Below are positions 9,445 to 17,245 of a stretch of DNA of 64,000 bases, one piece after another. The notes under the pieces were generated by a model. The model was not told the DNA's origin and made no database searches. It saw only the letters and a program-made list of their open reading frames with translations. Position 1 is the stretch's first letter; each line of letters starts with the position of its first letter. Position numbers and translations under genes: made by a program. This stretch comes from JAPSGM01 sp963777045 (GTDB lineage: Bacteria > Chloroflexota > Limnocylindria > QHBO01), in assembly GCA_963777045.1 (NCBI GenBank), contig CAVZPD010000001.1, positions 1 to 64,000 of the forward strand, in the 5' to 3' direction.

Positions 9445-10170
9445 CTACCGCGCCGCGGATCCCTGCGGAACTCTGACCCGGCGCGCGGGCGTGCTAACCC
9501 TGCCCGACGAAGGGAGAAGGTATGACATCGCCCGGACCGAGCCACGCGGCTCGTGCAGCCAGGCTCGCATCCGTCGGCCGTCATCGGGAAACGCGGTACG
9601 AAGTGCCATCGTCGCGCTGGCTGCTCGGCGCCGATTCGTCGAACTGTCTCGGACGATGACCCAGCAGCTGACGGTCGTTGCCCGCCAGCCATGCTGGGTC
9701 GCCACGCGGGTGGCGAGGCGGGTGTATCGGTTCACCTGAGCGATGAGGCCGCCCACATCGATCAGGCTCGTCTTCAGCTCGATCACCAGGAGGCTGCCAC
9801 TCGCGGGATGGAAGGCGAGGATGTCGATGGCGCCGCGCTCACCGTAGATGGCGAATGAGACCTCCGGCTGAAAGACCCACTGCGGCAGGTGCGCGAGGAT
9901 GCGGCTCACCTGTTCCTGCATCGCGGAATGCGCCGAATTCAGCAGCTGCTCCAGCTCGCCTCCGCGCCAGCGAGGCACGACGTCAATGCGAATGTCCAGG
10001 GCGGCAGCGATGCGCGTGATCGCGTCGAGGCGAAGCGACGTGATCCGCGCGCCTTCGGCACGACTGACGCTGCTCGCGGAGAGCCGTGCGGCGCGAGCCA
10101 CATCCGCCTGGCGCCATCCCTTGCGTAGCCGCACGGCACGGATCGCGGAGCTGAGCCGCCTGGCGTCCAT
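9445..10170 (-). CDS. XRE-type HTH protein with PD-(D/E)XK nuclease-like domain
   Basis: A 241-aa protein. Residues 1-65 form a Cro/CI-type helix-turn-helix (RKGWRQADVARAARLSASSV). Residues about 95-180 carry the pattern of a PD-(D/E)XK nuclease fold: a Glu-containing strand (FQPEVSFAIYG), the Asp in GAIDILAF, ExK in LLVIELKTS, and a following helix with QVNRY, resembling the QxxxY motif of RecB/Cas4-type nucleases. I know of no experimental function for this pairing. It could be a self-regulated nuclease or toxin, or a repressor that kept a dead nuclease fold. It lies 10 bp upstream of the amidohydrolase start on the same strand, so it may control that gene. Confidence 0.72.
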   Translation of the reverse strand: MDARRLSSAIRAVRLRKGWRQADVARAARLSASSVSRAEGARITSLRLDAITRIAAALDIRIDVVPRWRGGELEQLLNSAHSAMQEQVSRILAHLPQWVFQPEVSFAIYGERGAIDILAFHPASGSLLVIELKTSLIDVGGLIAQVNRYTRLATRVATQHGWRATTVSCWVIVRDSSTNRRRAASATMALRTAFPDDGRRMRAWLHEPRGSVRAMSYLLPSSGRVSTPARRVRVPQGSAAR

Positions 10171-10458
10171 GCGGAGAGTGTCGTCGGGTGGGCTTATCGA
10201 TCAGTTATCGGCGGCTTCCCTGTCAGAACATCTGGCTGAGACTGCTACGTCCGCCGATCGGCTCGCCTTCCTGTCACCGATGCACTCTGTGAGGCTTAGC
10301 CGGTCACACCCTCCCCGGCGCCCGCCGTACCACGCTCGCGTCCGCCCACCGCGGGCAGCGCAACTTGCAGGAGTGCGGATTTGGCAGGGATATGTCGGCA
10401 ACAAGCAGCCTAAGACTCAAACGCTGCACATCTGGCAGGATCGCCGGGTCGGCGCTGG

Positions 10459-10731
10459 TCAGGCCCCCGGGCCGACGCCCCCCGCCTTCCCCGCCTCTTC
10501 CGCGTCCTTCGCGTCCACCTCGTCCCGCGCCAGGCTCGACGAGTGATCGACGCGGCGCTCCGGTGGCTTCTCGATCATCTCCCCGGCAACCGGCACGCCG
10601 ACCATCTGCTGCTTGTTGCCGCGAACCTCGTACTGCCCTCGTCCCTCCCGCCGGCGGGTTCGGTCGAACCACCAGCCGGCCAGCAGCACGAGCAGCAGCA
10701 GGCCACCGAGCACCAGGAACGGCCAGGGCAT
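10459..10731 (-). CDS. Small membrane protein, unknown function
   Basis: A 90-aa protein starting MPWPFLVLGGLLLLVLLAGW, a single N-terminal transmembrane helix followed by a basic, then acidic, cytosolic tail (ARDEVDAKDAEEAGKAG). ATG 10731 overlaps the stop of the DUF3830 gene (ATGA), which supports this start over the longer frame from 10908. Unknown family. The overlap implies co-expression with the DUF3830 protein. Confidence 0.6.
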   Translation of the reverse strand: MPWPFLVLGGLLLLVLLAGWWFDRTRRREGRGQYEVRGNKQQMVGVPVAGEMIEKPPERRVDHSSSLARDEVDAKDAEEAGKAGGVGPGA

Positions 10732-11156
10732 CACGCCACCTCGCTGATCTCGATCGCCTGGGCGCCCTCCCACAGCACGCGTCGGCCGGCCTCCGCCAGG
10801 CGCTCCCGCCAGCCGTCGTCGGGCACGAGGGTGGCGAAGTGGTTCCCCGCCAGCTGACCGACGCGTGACGAGAACGAGCACGCGCCGTAGGGGAAGAGGA
10901 TCTCGCACTCGCTGATCTCGCCGACGTAGATCAGGAGGTCACCCGGAGCCGGGTGAGACGTGTGGTTCTCGTAGCCGACGTCGGGCCGCTCCTCGCCGAA
11001 GGGGATCCAGGTCGACTCGCCGCTCCACTTGCAGTGGATGAGCTGCGAACGAATCGGCAGCCACGGGCGCAGGGCCGCCCGCGTACGCGGTGCCGCCTCC
11101 TCCCAGCGTGCGCTGAACTCGAGATCGTCCCCCACCCTGATCTGCAGACCTGCCAT
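10731..11156 (-). CDS. DUF3830 (cyclophilin-like) family protein
   Basis: About 141 aa. It begins MAGLQIRVGDDLEFSARWEE and contains the family's conserved core: the APRTRAAL helix, IHCKWSGESTW, GYENHTSHPAPGDLLIYVG, EILFPYGACSF, GQLAGNHFATL and LWEGAQ at the end. These proteins have a cyclophilin-like barrel and are often encoded near hydantoinase, allantoinase or urate genes; no enzymatic activity is established. That fits here, with an amidohydrolase about 1.3 kb away and the urate operon diverging 58 bp upstream. ATG 11156 is chosen over ATG 11198 because the family begins at this strand. A shared divergent promoter with uraH is likely. Confidence 0.78.
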   Translation of the reverse strand: MAGLQIRVGDDLEFSARWEEAAPRTRAALRPWLPIRSQLIHCKWSGESTWIPFGEERPDVGYENHTSHPAPGDLLIYVGEISECEILFPYGACSFSSRVGQLAGNHFATLVPDDGWRERLAEAGRRVLWEGAQAIEISEVA

Positions 11157-11214
11157 GACGACAGCATAGCGCCGCAACCCGCCGCAGCCGGCCGCCATCG
11201 GTCATGATGGCACC

Positions 11215-11568
11215 ATGGCTGAGCAAGGCTTCGCGATCAGTACCCACGTCCTGGACCTGGAGACCGGCGAACCGGCGGCGGGATTCCCGGTGGCCCTCTT
11301 CCGCCTTGCGGAGAACGGCAGCCCGATCCTCCTGGCGGAGGCCAGGACCGATGACGACGGGCGCGTGCGCGCCCTTATCCAGGGGCAGCTCAGCGAGGGC
11401 AGCTACCAGCTCGTTTTCGACGTGGCGGCCTACTACGACGCCGATGACCAGGACGCGCCCTTCTTCGAGAACATGGCCATCGGCTTCCGGATCGACGACG
11501 CGCAGCGCAGCTACCACGTCCCGCTGCTGCTCTCGCCCTTCGGCCTCTCGAGCTACCGCGGGAGCTAG
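11215..11568 (+). CDS. uraH: 5-hydroxyisourate hydrolase
   Basis: A 117-aa transthyretin-related enzyme that hydrolyses 5-hydroxyisourate (the urate oxidase product) to OHCU. It has all three family motifs: the N-terminal ISTHVLDLETGEPA with the catalytic His, a central Arg in a PFFENMAIGF-type context, and the C-terminal YHVPLLLSPFGLSSYRGS, in which YRGS is the hallmark separating HIU hydrolases from transthyretin. First gene of a three-gene plus-strand operon (uraH, GNAT-uraD, urate oxidase) with gaps of 12 and 3 bp. Divergent from the DUF3830 gene. Confidence 0.95.
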   Translation: MAEQGFAISTHVLDLETGEPAAGFPVALFRLAENGSPILLAEARTDDDGRVRALIQGQLSEGSYQLVFDVAAYYDADDQDAPFFENMAIGFRIDDAQRSYHVPLLLSPFGLSSYRGS

Positions 11569-11580
11569 GTTCTGCCATCG

Positions 11581-12621
11581 GTGGCTGACCTCCACGTCCG
11601 CGATATGACACCGGCGGACCGCCCGTGGGCGGAAGAGCTGATAGCCGGCGCATCCGGCGGGAGCGCCGCGGTGGCGCGGCTGGGAGAACTCATCGATCCG
11701 CTCGGTCTGGAAGGCATCGTGGCCGAGATGGGAGCACGGCCGGTCGGGCTGGCCACGGTGCAGGAGTCACCCGAACGCGGCATGGAAGTCGTCACCCTGC
11801 ACGCCAGCCCACGTGGGAAGGGCGCGGGCACGACCCTCCTGGCAACGGCCTGGCAGGTGGCGGCGGCCAGCGGCCACCACAGGCTTTGGCTGGTGACCAC
11901 CAACGACAACGTCGGGGCGCTGCATTTCTACCTGCGTCGCGGGATGCGCATCGCAGCCGTCCACGCCGGGGCCGTCGAGCGCGACCGGCAGCTGAAACCG
12001 GAGATTCCGACCTTCAACGGCGAGAACGGCCTGCCGGTCCGCGACCTGCTCGAGCTTGAGCTGCCCACCGAGGACGGCTGGGAACCGGCCACCCGGCCGT
12101 TCCCCCGCACCGAGGACCTGGACCAGCTGCCATCAGAGGCCTTCGTCGCCGAGGGGCAGCCGCTCTTCGAGGGTGCGCCGCGCTTCCTAGCGCGCCTGGC
12201 CGAGGCGCGCCCGTTCGGCGACGACGAGGGACTCATGGCATCGGCCTTCGAAGTTGCGCACGCGCTGCCGGAGGAGGAGAAGCTGGAGCTGTTAGCCGCC
12301 CACCCGCGCATCGGTGCAGCGCCGGAAACGGTTTCGGCGGCCTCCTACTCTGAGCAGGGATACGACGCGGAGTCGCCGCAGGAGGCAGAGACGGCCCGCG
12401 CCTACGAGGAGCTGGCCATGCTCAACGAGATCTACGAGCAGCGCTTCGGGTTCCGCTACGTCGTGTTCGTGGCTGGTCGCCCCAAGGCGGCCATCGTGCC
12501 GCTGCTGGAGCGCGCGCTGCGCAACGATCGCGACGCGGAGCTGCGCCGCGCCATCGACGACACGATCTACATCGCCGGAGATCGGCTGCGGAAGCTCCGC
12601 GGCCTCGGAACGGAGGAGTGA
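11581..12621 (+). CDS. GNAT acetyltransferase fused to OHCU decarboxylase (UraD)
   Basis: A 346-aa two-domain protein starting at GTG 11581. Residues about 1-160 are a GNAT N-acetyltransferase domain: GLATVQESPERGMEVVTLHA is the beta4 strand, SPRGKGAGTTLL the acetyl-CoA pyrophosphate loop, and NVGALHFYLRRGMR the usual C-terminal motif. Residues about 180-346 are 2-oxo-4-hydroxy-4-carboxy-5-ureidoimidazoline decarboxylase: LAAHPRIGAAP carries the catalytic His, with EQGYDAESPQE, LNEIYEQRFGFRYVVFVAGR and the helical end. UraD converts OHCU to S-allantoin. The decarboxylase part is of normal length, so the GNAT is an addition. Gene order leaves no doubt about urate catabolism. What the acetyltransferase acts on is unknown. 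There is no stop or frame change between domains. Confidence 0.9.
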   Translation: MADLHVRDMTPADRPWAEELIAGASGGSAAVARLGELIDPLGLEGIVAEMGARPVGLATVQESPERGMEVVTLHASPRGKGAGTTLLATAWQVAAASGHHRLWLVTTNDNVGALHFYLRRGMRIAAVHAGAVERDRQLKPEIPTFNGENGLPVRDLLELELPTEDGWEPATRPFPRTEDLDQLPSEAFVAEGQPLFEGAPRFLARLAEARPFGDDEGLMASAFEVAHALPEEEKLELLAAHPRIGAAPETVSAASYSEQGYDAESPQEAETARAYEELAMLNEIYEQRFGFRYVVFVAGRPKAAIVPLLERALRNDRDAELRRAIDDTIYIAGDRLRKLRGLGTEE

Positions 12622-12624
12622 CCG

Positions 12625-13551
12625 ATGGACTACGAGATCCACTACGGCAAGGCCGACGTCAAGGTCTACCGCACCTACGGGACGCCGCTGCGGGGCGTGA
12701 TGACCATCCCGGAGTCGCCCTTCGCCGGGCGCGAGAACACGCTCATGGCCGCGCAGCTGGAGGTCGCGGTTCGCGGCGAGCAGTTCCTGGAGGCCTACAC
12801 GCAAGGCGACAACCGCCAGGTGGTTGCCACCGACACGATGAAGAACTTCATCCACGCCGCCTCCCTCGACTCCCCCGCCGCGACGCTGGAGGGGTGGCTG
12901 CACCACGTTGGCCGGCGCTTCCTGGAGACGTACCCGCACATGGAGCGCCTGACCATGATCGGGCGCGAGCTTCCCTTCCCTTCCGCCGTGGTCCCAGCCG
13001 ATGATGGCGACGGCTTCGCCGCCTCCGACCGCCTCTTCAGTCGCGACCGCAACGACGTCTCGACCGCCTCGCTCGACCTGGAGCGGGATCCTGTGGACGA
13101 CGTGGTGGTCACCGAGCACGCGTGTGGCCGCGCCGACCTGCAGCTGATCAAGCTGACCGGCTCCGCGTTCGCCGACTTCGCTCGCGACGAGCACACGACG
13201 CTGCCTGAGCGCCGCGACCGCCCGCTCTACATCTGGACCGATATCGGCTGGCGCTACGCCGATGCCGCCGATGCCCTGGGCGGCGATCCTTCGCGCTACG
13301 TCGACGGCGCACAGGTTTCCGATCTGGCCTCGGCGGTCTTTCACGAGTTCGTCTCGCTCTCCATCCAGCACCTCGTCCACGAGATCGGGGGACGAATGCT
13401 GGAGCGCTGGCCGCAGCTGGCCGAGGTGAGCTTCGAGGCGACCAACCGGCTCTGGGACACGGTCGCCGCGAGCGAATCGGATCCGAGGGTGAAGTCCTAC
13501 TGCGATCCGCGGCCGCCGTTCGGTCGCATCGGCCTGGTCATGCGCCGCTGA
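12625..13551 (+). CDS. Urate oxidase (factor-independent urate hydroxylase)
   Basis: A 308-aa cofactor-free uricase that oxidises urate to 5-hydroxyisourate with O2. It has two tunnelling-fold domains. YGKADVKVYRTYG holds the catalytic Lys, and VVATDTMKNFIHAA holds its Thr partner and the first-domain signature. The second domain includes ADLQLIKLTGSAFADFARDEHTTLPERRDR, in which the substrate-binding Phe/Arg region is recognisable, and the end is RPPFGRIGLVM. Length matches bacterial uricases (about 290-330 aa). Only 3 bp separate it from the preceding gene. The enzyme implies an aerobic or microaerobic lifestyle and scavenging of purines for nitrogen. Confidence 0.95.
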   Translation: MDYEIHYGKADVKVYRTYGTPLRGVMTIPESPFAGRENTLMAAQLEVAVRGEQFLEAYTQGDNRQVVATDTMKNFIHAASLDSPAATLEGWLHHVGRRFLETYPHMERLTMIGRELPFPSAVVPADDGDGFAASDRLFSRDRNDVSTASLDLERDPVDDVVVTEHACGRADLQLIKLTGSAFADFARDEHTTLPERRDRPLYIWTDIGWRYADAADALGGDPSRYVDGAQVSDLASAVFHEFVSLSIQHLVHEIGGRMLERWPQLAEVSFEATNRLWDTVAASESDPRVKSYCDPRPPFGRIGLVMRR

Positions 13552-13727
13552 AGGTCACGGCGGGCCTGGAATCGCCTCGTACAGCTGGCAGCACCACGAA
13601 CCGGCGAACGACCGCCTCCTGGCGCCCCGGTGCAGGCTGGAGGCGCATGAGGCGGCAGCAGGGCCCGACAGACGCGGTTCGTGCAGCCCTCATCTGCATC
13701 CGGCGAAAGGTAGAAGCGCCTCTGGGT

Positions 13728-14204
13728 TCAGAGATCCACTCGCATCCGCGGAAGGGTTCGTCCCTCTACGACCACCGATTTCGTCCGTCCGATCCCCTCG
13801 CCGCCCATCGCACGGTAGAAGGCCTCGGCGAAGGGCTCCGCATCCCACTCCATGGCGACGGCACCCAGGCGACGCGCCGTGCTGGCGGCGTGCTCGAAGA
13901 GGAGCCTCCCTCGGCCGGTGCCGATCCAGCGCGGCTCCAGCCAGAGGTCCTCCAGCTCGGCCGTCTGCCCGCGCATGACGACCCGGTGCCACCCGCCAAC
14001 CTGCCCGTCTTCCTCGAGAACCCACACGTCGTGAGCCAGGATGTCGAACCCCTCCAGCTGCAGCAGGGGTCGTGTCTTCTCCAGGAATTCGCGATCGTAC
14101 GGCCAGTACGCCTTGGACCGATGTGCGAGCTCGCGCAGCGCCATTGCCTCCTCCGGCCTGGCGCGTCGGATCAGAGGAGCGCCGGGATGTCGATCGCCGG
14201 ACAT
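13728..14204 (-). CDS. GNAT-family N-acetyltransferase
   Basis: 158 aa, start ATG 14204 (MSGDRHPGAPLIRRARPEEA). It has the GNAT fold: LEEDGQVGGWHRVV strands, the acidic strand AELEDLWLEPRWIGTG, the acetyl-CoA loop RWIGTGRGRLLFEHA (the R/Q-x-x-G-x-G/A motif as GTGRGR), and the C-terminal AMEWDAEPFAEAFYRAMGGE. Substrate unknown. The start overlaps the end of the CoA-binding protein gene (14171), giving a coupled chain ruvC-ruvA-CoA-binding-GNAT. The longer frame up to 14840 is antisense-type nonsense and is not used. Confidence 0.82.
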   Translation of the reverse strand: MSGDRHPGAPLIRRARPEEAMALRELAHRSKAYWPYDREFLEKTRPLLQLEGFDILAHDVWVLEEDGQVGGWHRVVMRGQTAELEDLWLEPRWIGTGRGRLLFEHAASTARRLGAVAMEWDAEPFAEAFYRAMGGEGIGRTKSVVVEGRTLPRMRVDL

Positions 14205-14605
14205 CGGTTCATCACGACCAGCAACCCGGCCGCGGCCGCGCGCTCGGCGGCTGCCTCGTCCCACACGCCCAGCTGCAACCAGACGGCCTTCGCGCCGATG
14301 GCAATCGCCTCGTCGACGTGCGCCCCCGCTCGATGGGAGGCGCGGAAGATGTCGACCACCTCGATCGGGCTGTCGGCCGGGCGCGAGGCGGCGGCCGTGG
14401 CCAGGTCGGGCAGGGTCGCCTCGCCGTGGATCGTCGTCGCGCGCGGGTAGATGGGGATCATCTCGAAGCCGTGCCGCATGAGCGTTCGTGAGACGCCATG
14501 GCTGGGACGCATCGGATCCGGCGAACAGCCGACCACTGCCCAGACGTGAAACCGCGTCAGGATCTCGCGCGCAACCTCGGGATCCGACCATCGGTCGCGG
14601 CTCAT
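14171..14605 (-). CDS. CoA-binding domain protein (YccU-like)
   Basis: A 144-aa Rossmann-fold protein. Residues 15-35 (FHVWAVVGCSPDPMRPSHGV) and the following RTLMRHGFEMIPIYPRATTI match the CoA-binding domain also found in succinyl-CoA synthetase alpha, as does EVVDIFRASHRAGAHVDEAI and the C-terminal GLLVVMNRCPAIDI. Cytosolic. Proteins of this size bind CoA; a redox or regulatory role is suspected but not proven. ATG 14605 overlaps the ruvA stop (ATGA), so it is co-translated with ruvA. Confidence 0.86.
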   Translation of the reverse strand: MSRDRWSDPEVAREILTRFHVWAVVGCSPDPMRPSHGVSRTLMRHGFEMIPIYPRATTIHGEATLPDLATAAASRPADSPIEVVDIFRASHRAGAHVDEAIAIGAKAVWLQLGVWDEAAAERAAAAGLLVVMNRCPAIDIPALL

Positions 14606-15177
14606 CGGTTGCGTGCCAGCTCCTGGAGCGCGGCGCGGATGCGTGCATCGAGGCCGCCCTCCGTTCCGGCAACCGCCCCCGCTGCCCTTCGCGCCTCCGA
14701 CGCGGTGTAGCCGAGCGATTCCAGGGCGGCCACGACATCGGAGTCGGAAGGGCCGCCGGGGGCCGCAGCGATGCCCGCAGCGTGGATCTTCTCCTTGAGC
14801 TCCAGGATGATCCGCTGCGCCGTCTTGCGCCCCACGCCACTGACGCCGGTCAGGACGTCGACGTCGTCGGTGACGATCGCCAGCTGCAGCTTGGTGACCG
14901 GATAGGCGGCCGTGATCGCGAGCGCCAGCCGGGGCCCCACGCCGGAAACGGTCATCAGCAGCTCGAAGAAGGCCAGCTCCTCGGCGGAACCGAAGCCGAA
15001 GAGAGCCTGCTGGTCCTCGCGAACCAGGTGGTGGGTGAAGAAGTGGGCCTCTCGCTCGGGCCGCATGCGGGCGAGCAGCGCCGGGCTGATCATGACCCGG
15101 TACCCCACCCCGCCCAGCTCGACCACGACGTAGTCCAGGCCGATGTGCGTCACCGGCCCGCGCAGCGTGCCGATCAC
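14602..15177 (-). CDS. ruvA: Holliday junction branch migration protein RuvA
   Basis: 191 aa. It begins MIGTLRGPVTHIGLDYVVVE, the OB-fold of RuvA, followed by the two helix-hairpin-helix motifs (MTVSGVGPRLALAITAAYP and LTGVSGVGRKTAQRIILELK) that bind the four-way junction, and a C-terminal domain III (DVVAALESLGYTASEARRA) that contacts the RuvB motor. Overlaps ruvC by 4 bp upstream and the CoA-binding gene by 4 bp downstream. No ruvB follows, so it must be elsewhere on the chromosome. Confidence 0.96.
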   Translation of the reverse strand: MIGTLRGPVTHIGLDYVVVELGGVGYRVMISPALLARMRPEREAHFFTHHLVREDQQALFGFGSAEELAFFELLMTVSGVGPRLALAITAAYPVTKLQLAIVTDDVDVLTGVSGVGRKTAQRIILELKEKIHAAGIAAAPGGPSDSDVVAALESLGYTASEARRAAGAVAGTEGGLDARIRAALQELARNR

Positions 15178-15671
15178 CGCGCACCCGCCAGGCGCGGCTC
15201 GCCCTGGGCGCGGTAGGCGCAGCCGATCGCCACCGCCAGCGCATCGGTCGCGTCATCCGGGACACCGGCGAGCGAGACGGAGAGCAGGCGCTCCACCATG
15301 CTGGCCACCTGCTGCTTGTCGGCGGAGCCATTCCCGCAGACCGTCTGCTTCACCTCGTTCGGTGTCGGTTCGTCGACCATCAGGCCCGCCTGGGCGGCCA
15401 CGAGCAGGGCGATGCCCCGGGCCTGGCCGACGGTCATGGCGGTCTGCACGTTGCGCTGGAAGAAGAGCCGCTCCACGCCCACCCGTGCGGGTCGGTGTTC
15501 GCCGAAGAGCGCGGTGAGGGCACCGTGCAGCTGACGGAGCCGGTCGGCATCGGCCTCGCCGGCCGTCGTGCGAATCACACCCGCATCGACGAGCCGCAGC
15601 CGGCCGCCCGCGAGTTCGACCACGCCGAACCCGCACGCCGCAGTGCCGGGATCGATGCCGAGGGTGATCAT
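15174..15671 (-). CDS. ruvC: Crossover junction endodeoxyribonuclease RuvC
   Basis: 165 aa, the Holliday-junction resolvase. All four acidic catalytic positions are visible: Asp in LGIDPGTAACGFG, Glu in VGVERLFFQRNVQTA, and the Asp pair in GVPDDATDALAVAI. TPNEVKQTVCGNGSADKQQV matches the substrate-recognition region. Standard length. First gene of the overlapping ruvC-ruvA series. Confidence 0.96.
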   Translation of the reverse strand: MITLGIDPGTAACGFGVVELAGGRLRLVDAGVIRTTAGEADADRLRQLHGALTALFGEHRPARVGVERLFFQRNVQTAMTVGQARGIALLVAAQAGLMVDEPTPNEVKQTVCGNGSADKQQVASMVERLLSVSLAGVPDDATDALAVAIGCAYRAQGEPRLAGAR

Positions 15672-15734
15672 CGGCTCATGGTACGCGGCCCAGTGGCCGC
15701 ACCGCGGCCGGCACCGGCTCAGCCCGCCTACGCG

Positions 15735-16298
15735 TCAGAGGCGCAGGCGGCCGATCACGCCGCGCCCCAGCTCCTCCAGGATGATCCGGCGGCTGAGGTC
15801 CGGCGCGGGCAGCGTCAGGGCGATGGTGAACTCGAGCGGCGGCTCGATCACCGTCAGCGTCGTGGCGGTCGGCTCCGGACAGGCGGGGCAGTAGTCGAAC
15901 CACGCCGCCTCGCCGACGCCGTGCAGCTCCTCCGCTCGTCCATCGAGCGGGAGCTGGTCGACCATGTCCTCCCCGCGGCCGGCAACGGCCGCCTCGCGGG
16001 CCACCAGGACGAGGACCGACGTCGAGGCTTGCGGCGCGTCGTAGAGGCAGACAGCGTTGCCATCGGTGTCAGGCTGAAGTTCTCCCGGCGGGAGGCTGGC
16101 GGCAACGGCGGTCGAGAGCTCTCCGCGGTCGAGCAGGGTGCATGGATCGAGGTGCGCCACGTCGAGTGCCGGCGCCGACGCCGGCACGGCGGAACTCAGG
16201 GGCGCGCTGCTGGTCGGCGGCGAGGCAGGGCCGGTCGTCGCACAGGCGGTCAGCGCCAGGCAGGCGAGCGCGCCAACTGCGCGCGGCAGTGCACGCAT
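15735..16298 (-). CDS. Predicted lipoprotein, DUF3558-like
   Basis: 187 aa. Signal peptide with lipobox (CLALTAC), an Ala/Ser/Pro-rich spacer, then LDPCTLLDRGELSTAVAASL, the Cys-containing pattern seen in DUF3558-type lipoproteins of actinomycetes and relatives. A Cys pair lies in WFDYCPACPE. It should sit on the outer leaflet side of the cytoplasmic membrane. Function unknown. Lies immediately downstream of yebC (4-bp gap). Confidence 0.66.
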   Translation of the reverse strand: MRALPRAVGALACLALTACATTGPASPPTSSAPLSSAVPASAPALDVAHLDPCTLLDRGELSTAVAASLPPGELQPDTDGNAVCLYDAPQASTSVLVLVAREAAVAGRGEDMVDQLPLDGRAEELHGVGEAAWFDYCPACPEPTATTLTVIEPPLEFTIALTLPAPDLSRRIILEELGRGVIGRLRL

Positions 16299-16302
16299 CG
16301 GT

Positions 16303-17061
16303 TCAGGCGACCGACGCCTCCAGCTGCTCCATCAGCTCTTCGGCGATGTCGAAGTTGGCGTAGACGTTCTGGACGTCGTCCAGGTCCTCCAGCCGCTCGA
16401 CGAAGCTGAGCACGGCGCGTGCGGACTTCTCGTCGCCGATCTCGACCCTGGTGGTCGGTTCCATGGAAAGATCGGCGGACTCCGCCTCGTAGCCGGCGCC
16501 GGCCAGCGCCACCCGCACCGCCTCGAGGTCGGCGGGCTCGGTGAAGACGAGGATTGAGCCACCCTCCGGGGTGCCGACATCGGCGGCCCCGGCATCGATC
16601 GCCGCCAGCGTGACTTCGTCGGGGTCACGCCCGTTGAGGGGGATCGAGATCAGTCCGCGCTGCTCGAACTGCCAGGCGACCGTCGTCAGCGAGCCGCCGG
16701 ACTTCGAGAAGATGGAGCGGATCTCCGACGCGGTGCGATTTCGGTTGTCGGTCATGGCCGCCACGATCACCGCAACGTTCGACGGACCGAGCCCCTCGTA
16801 GGTGATCTCCTCGTACTGCTCGGCATCCGCTCCGCCACCCGTCGCGCGCTCGATCGCCCGCTTGATGTTGTCGGCGGGCATGGAGTTGGCCTTCGCCTTG
16901 TCGACCGCCATGCGGAGGCGGTAGTTGGCGTCGATGTCTCCCCCACCCTGCCGCGCCGCGGTGATGACCTCGCGCGTGAGCTTGGTGAAGAGCGCGCCGC
17001 GCTTGGCGTCGTTTGCGCCCTTCTGTCGCTTGATCTGCGACCACTTGCTGTGGCCGGACAT
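16303..17061 (-). CDS. YebC/PmpR-family protein (translation or transcription factor)
   Basis: 252 aa. It begins SGHSKWSQIKRQKGANDAKR, diagnostic for YebC, and continues with ANYRLRMAVDKAKANSMP, NIKRAIERATG, YEGLGPSNVAVIV and GSLTTVAWQFEQRG. Family members were described as transcriptional regulators, and more recently as factors relieving ribosome stalling at proline stretches. ATG 17061 is chosen over ATG 17082 because an AAGGAGG site (plus-strand 17066-17072) precedes it and the family starts here. It is usually linked with ruvCAB, as here. Confidence 0.94.
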   Translation of the reverse strand: MSGHSKWSQIKRQKGANDAKRGALFTKLTREVITAARQGGGDIDANYRLRMAVDKAKANSMPADNIKRAIERATGGGADAEQYEEITYEGLGPSNVAVIVAAMTDNRNRTASEIRSIFSKSGGSLTTVAWQFEQRGLISIPLNGRDPDEVTLAAIDAGAADVGTPEGGSILVFTEPADLEAVRVALAGAGYEAESADLSMEPTTRVEIGDEKSARAVLSFVERLEDLDDVQNVYANFDIAEELMEQLEASVA

Positions 17062-17245
17062 CGGTCCTCCTTCGTCTGTCACCCATGGACCGATGCGACC
17101 GACGGCGCAGTCGGACCGGGTCTCGTACGGGTTCGTATGAAGGCCGATTCTACCAAGGCGCAGGCATGGCTCCGGGCCGGGCTCCCATCGCCCGTCTCAT
17201 CACCGCCTCGCTGGACGAGTGTCGCCTCGCGCGTAGCATGACCCC

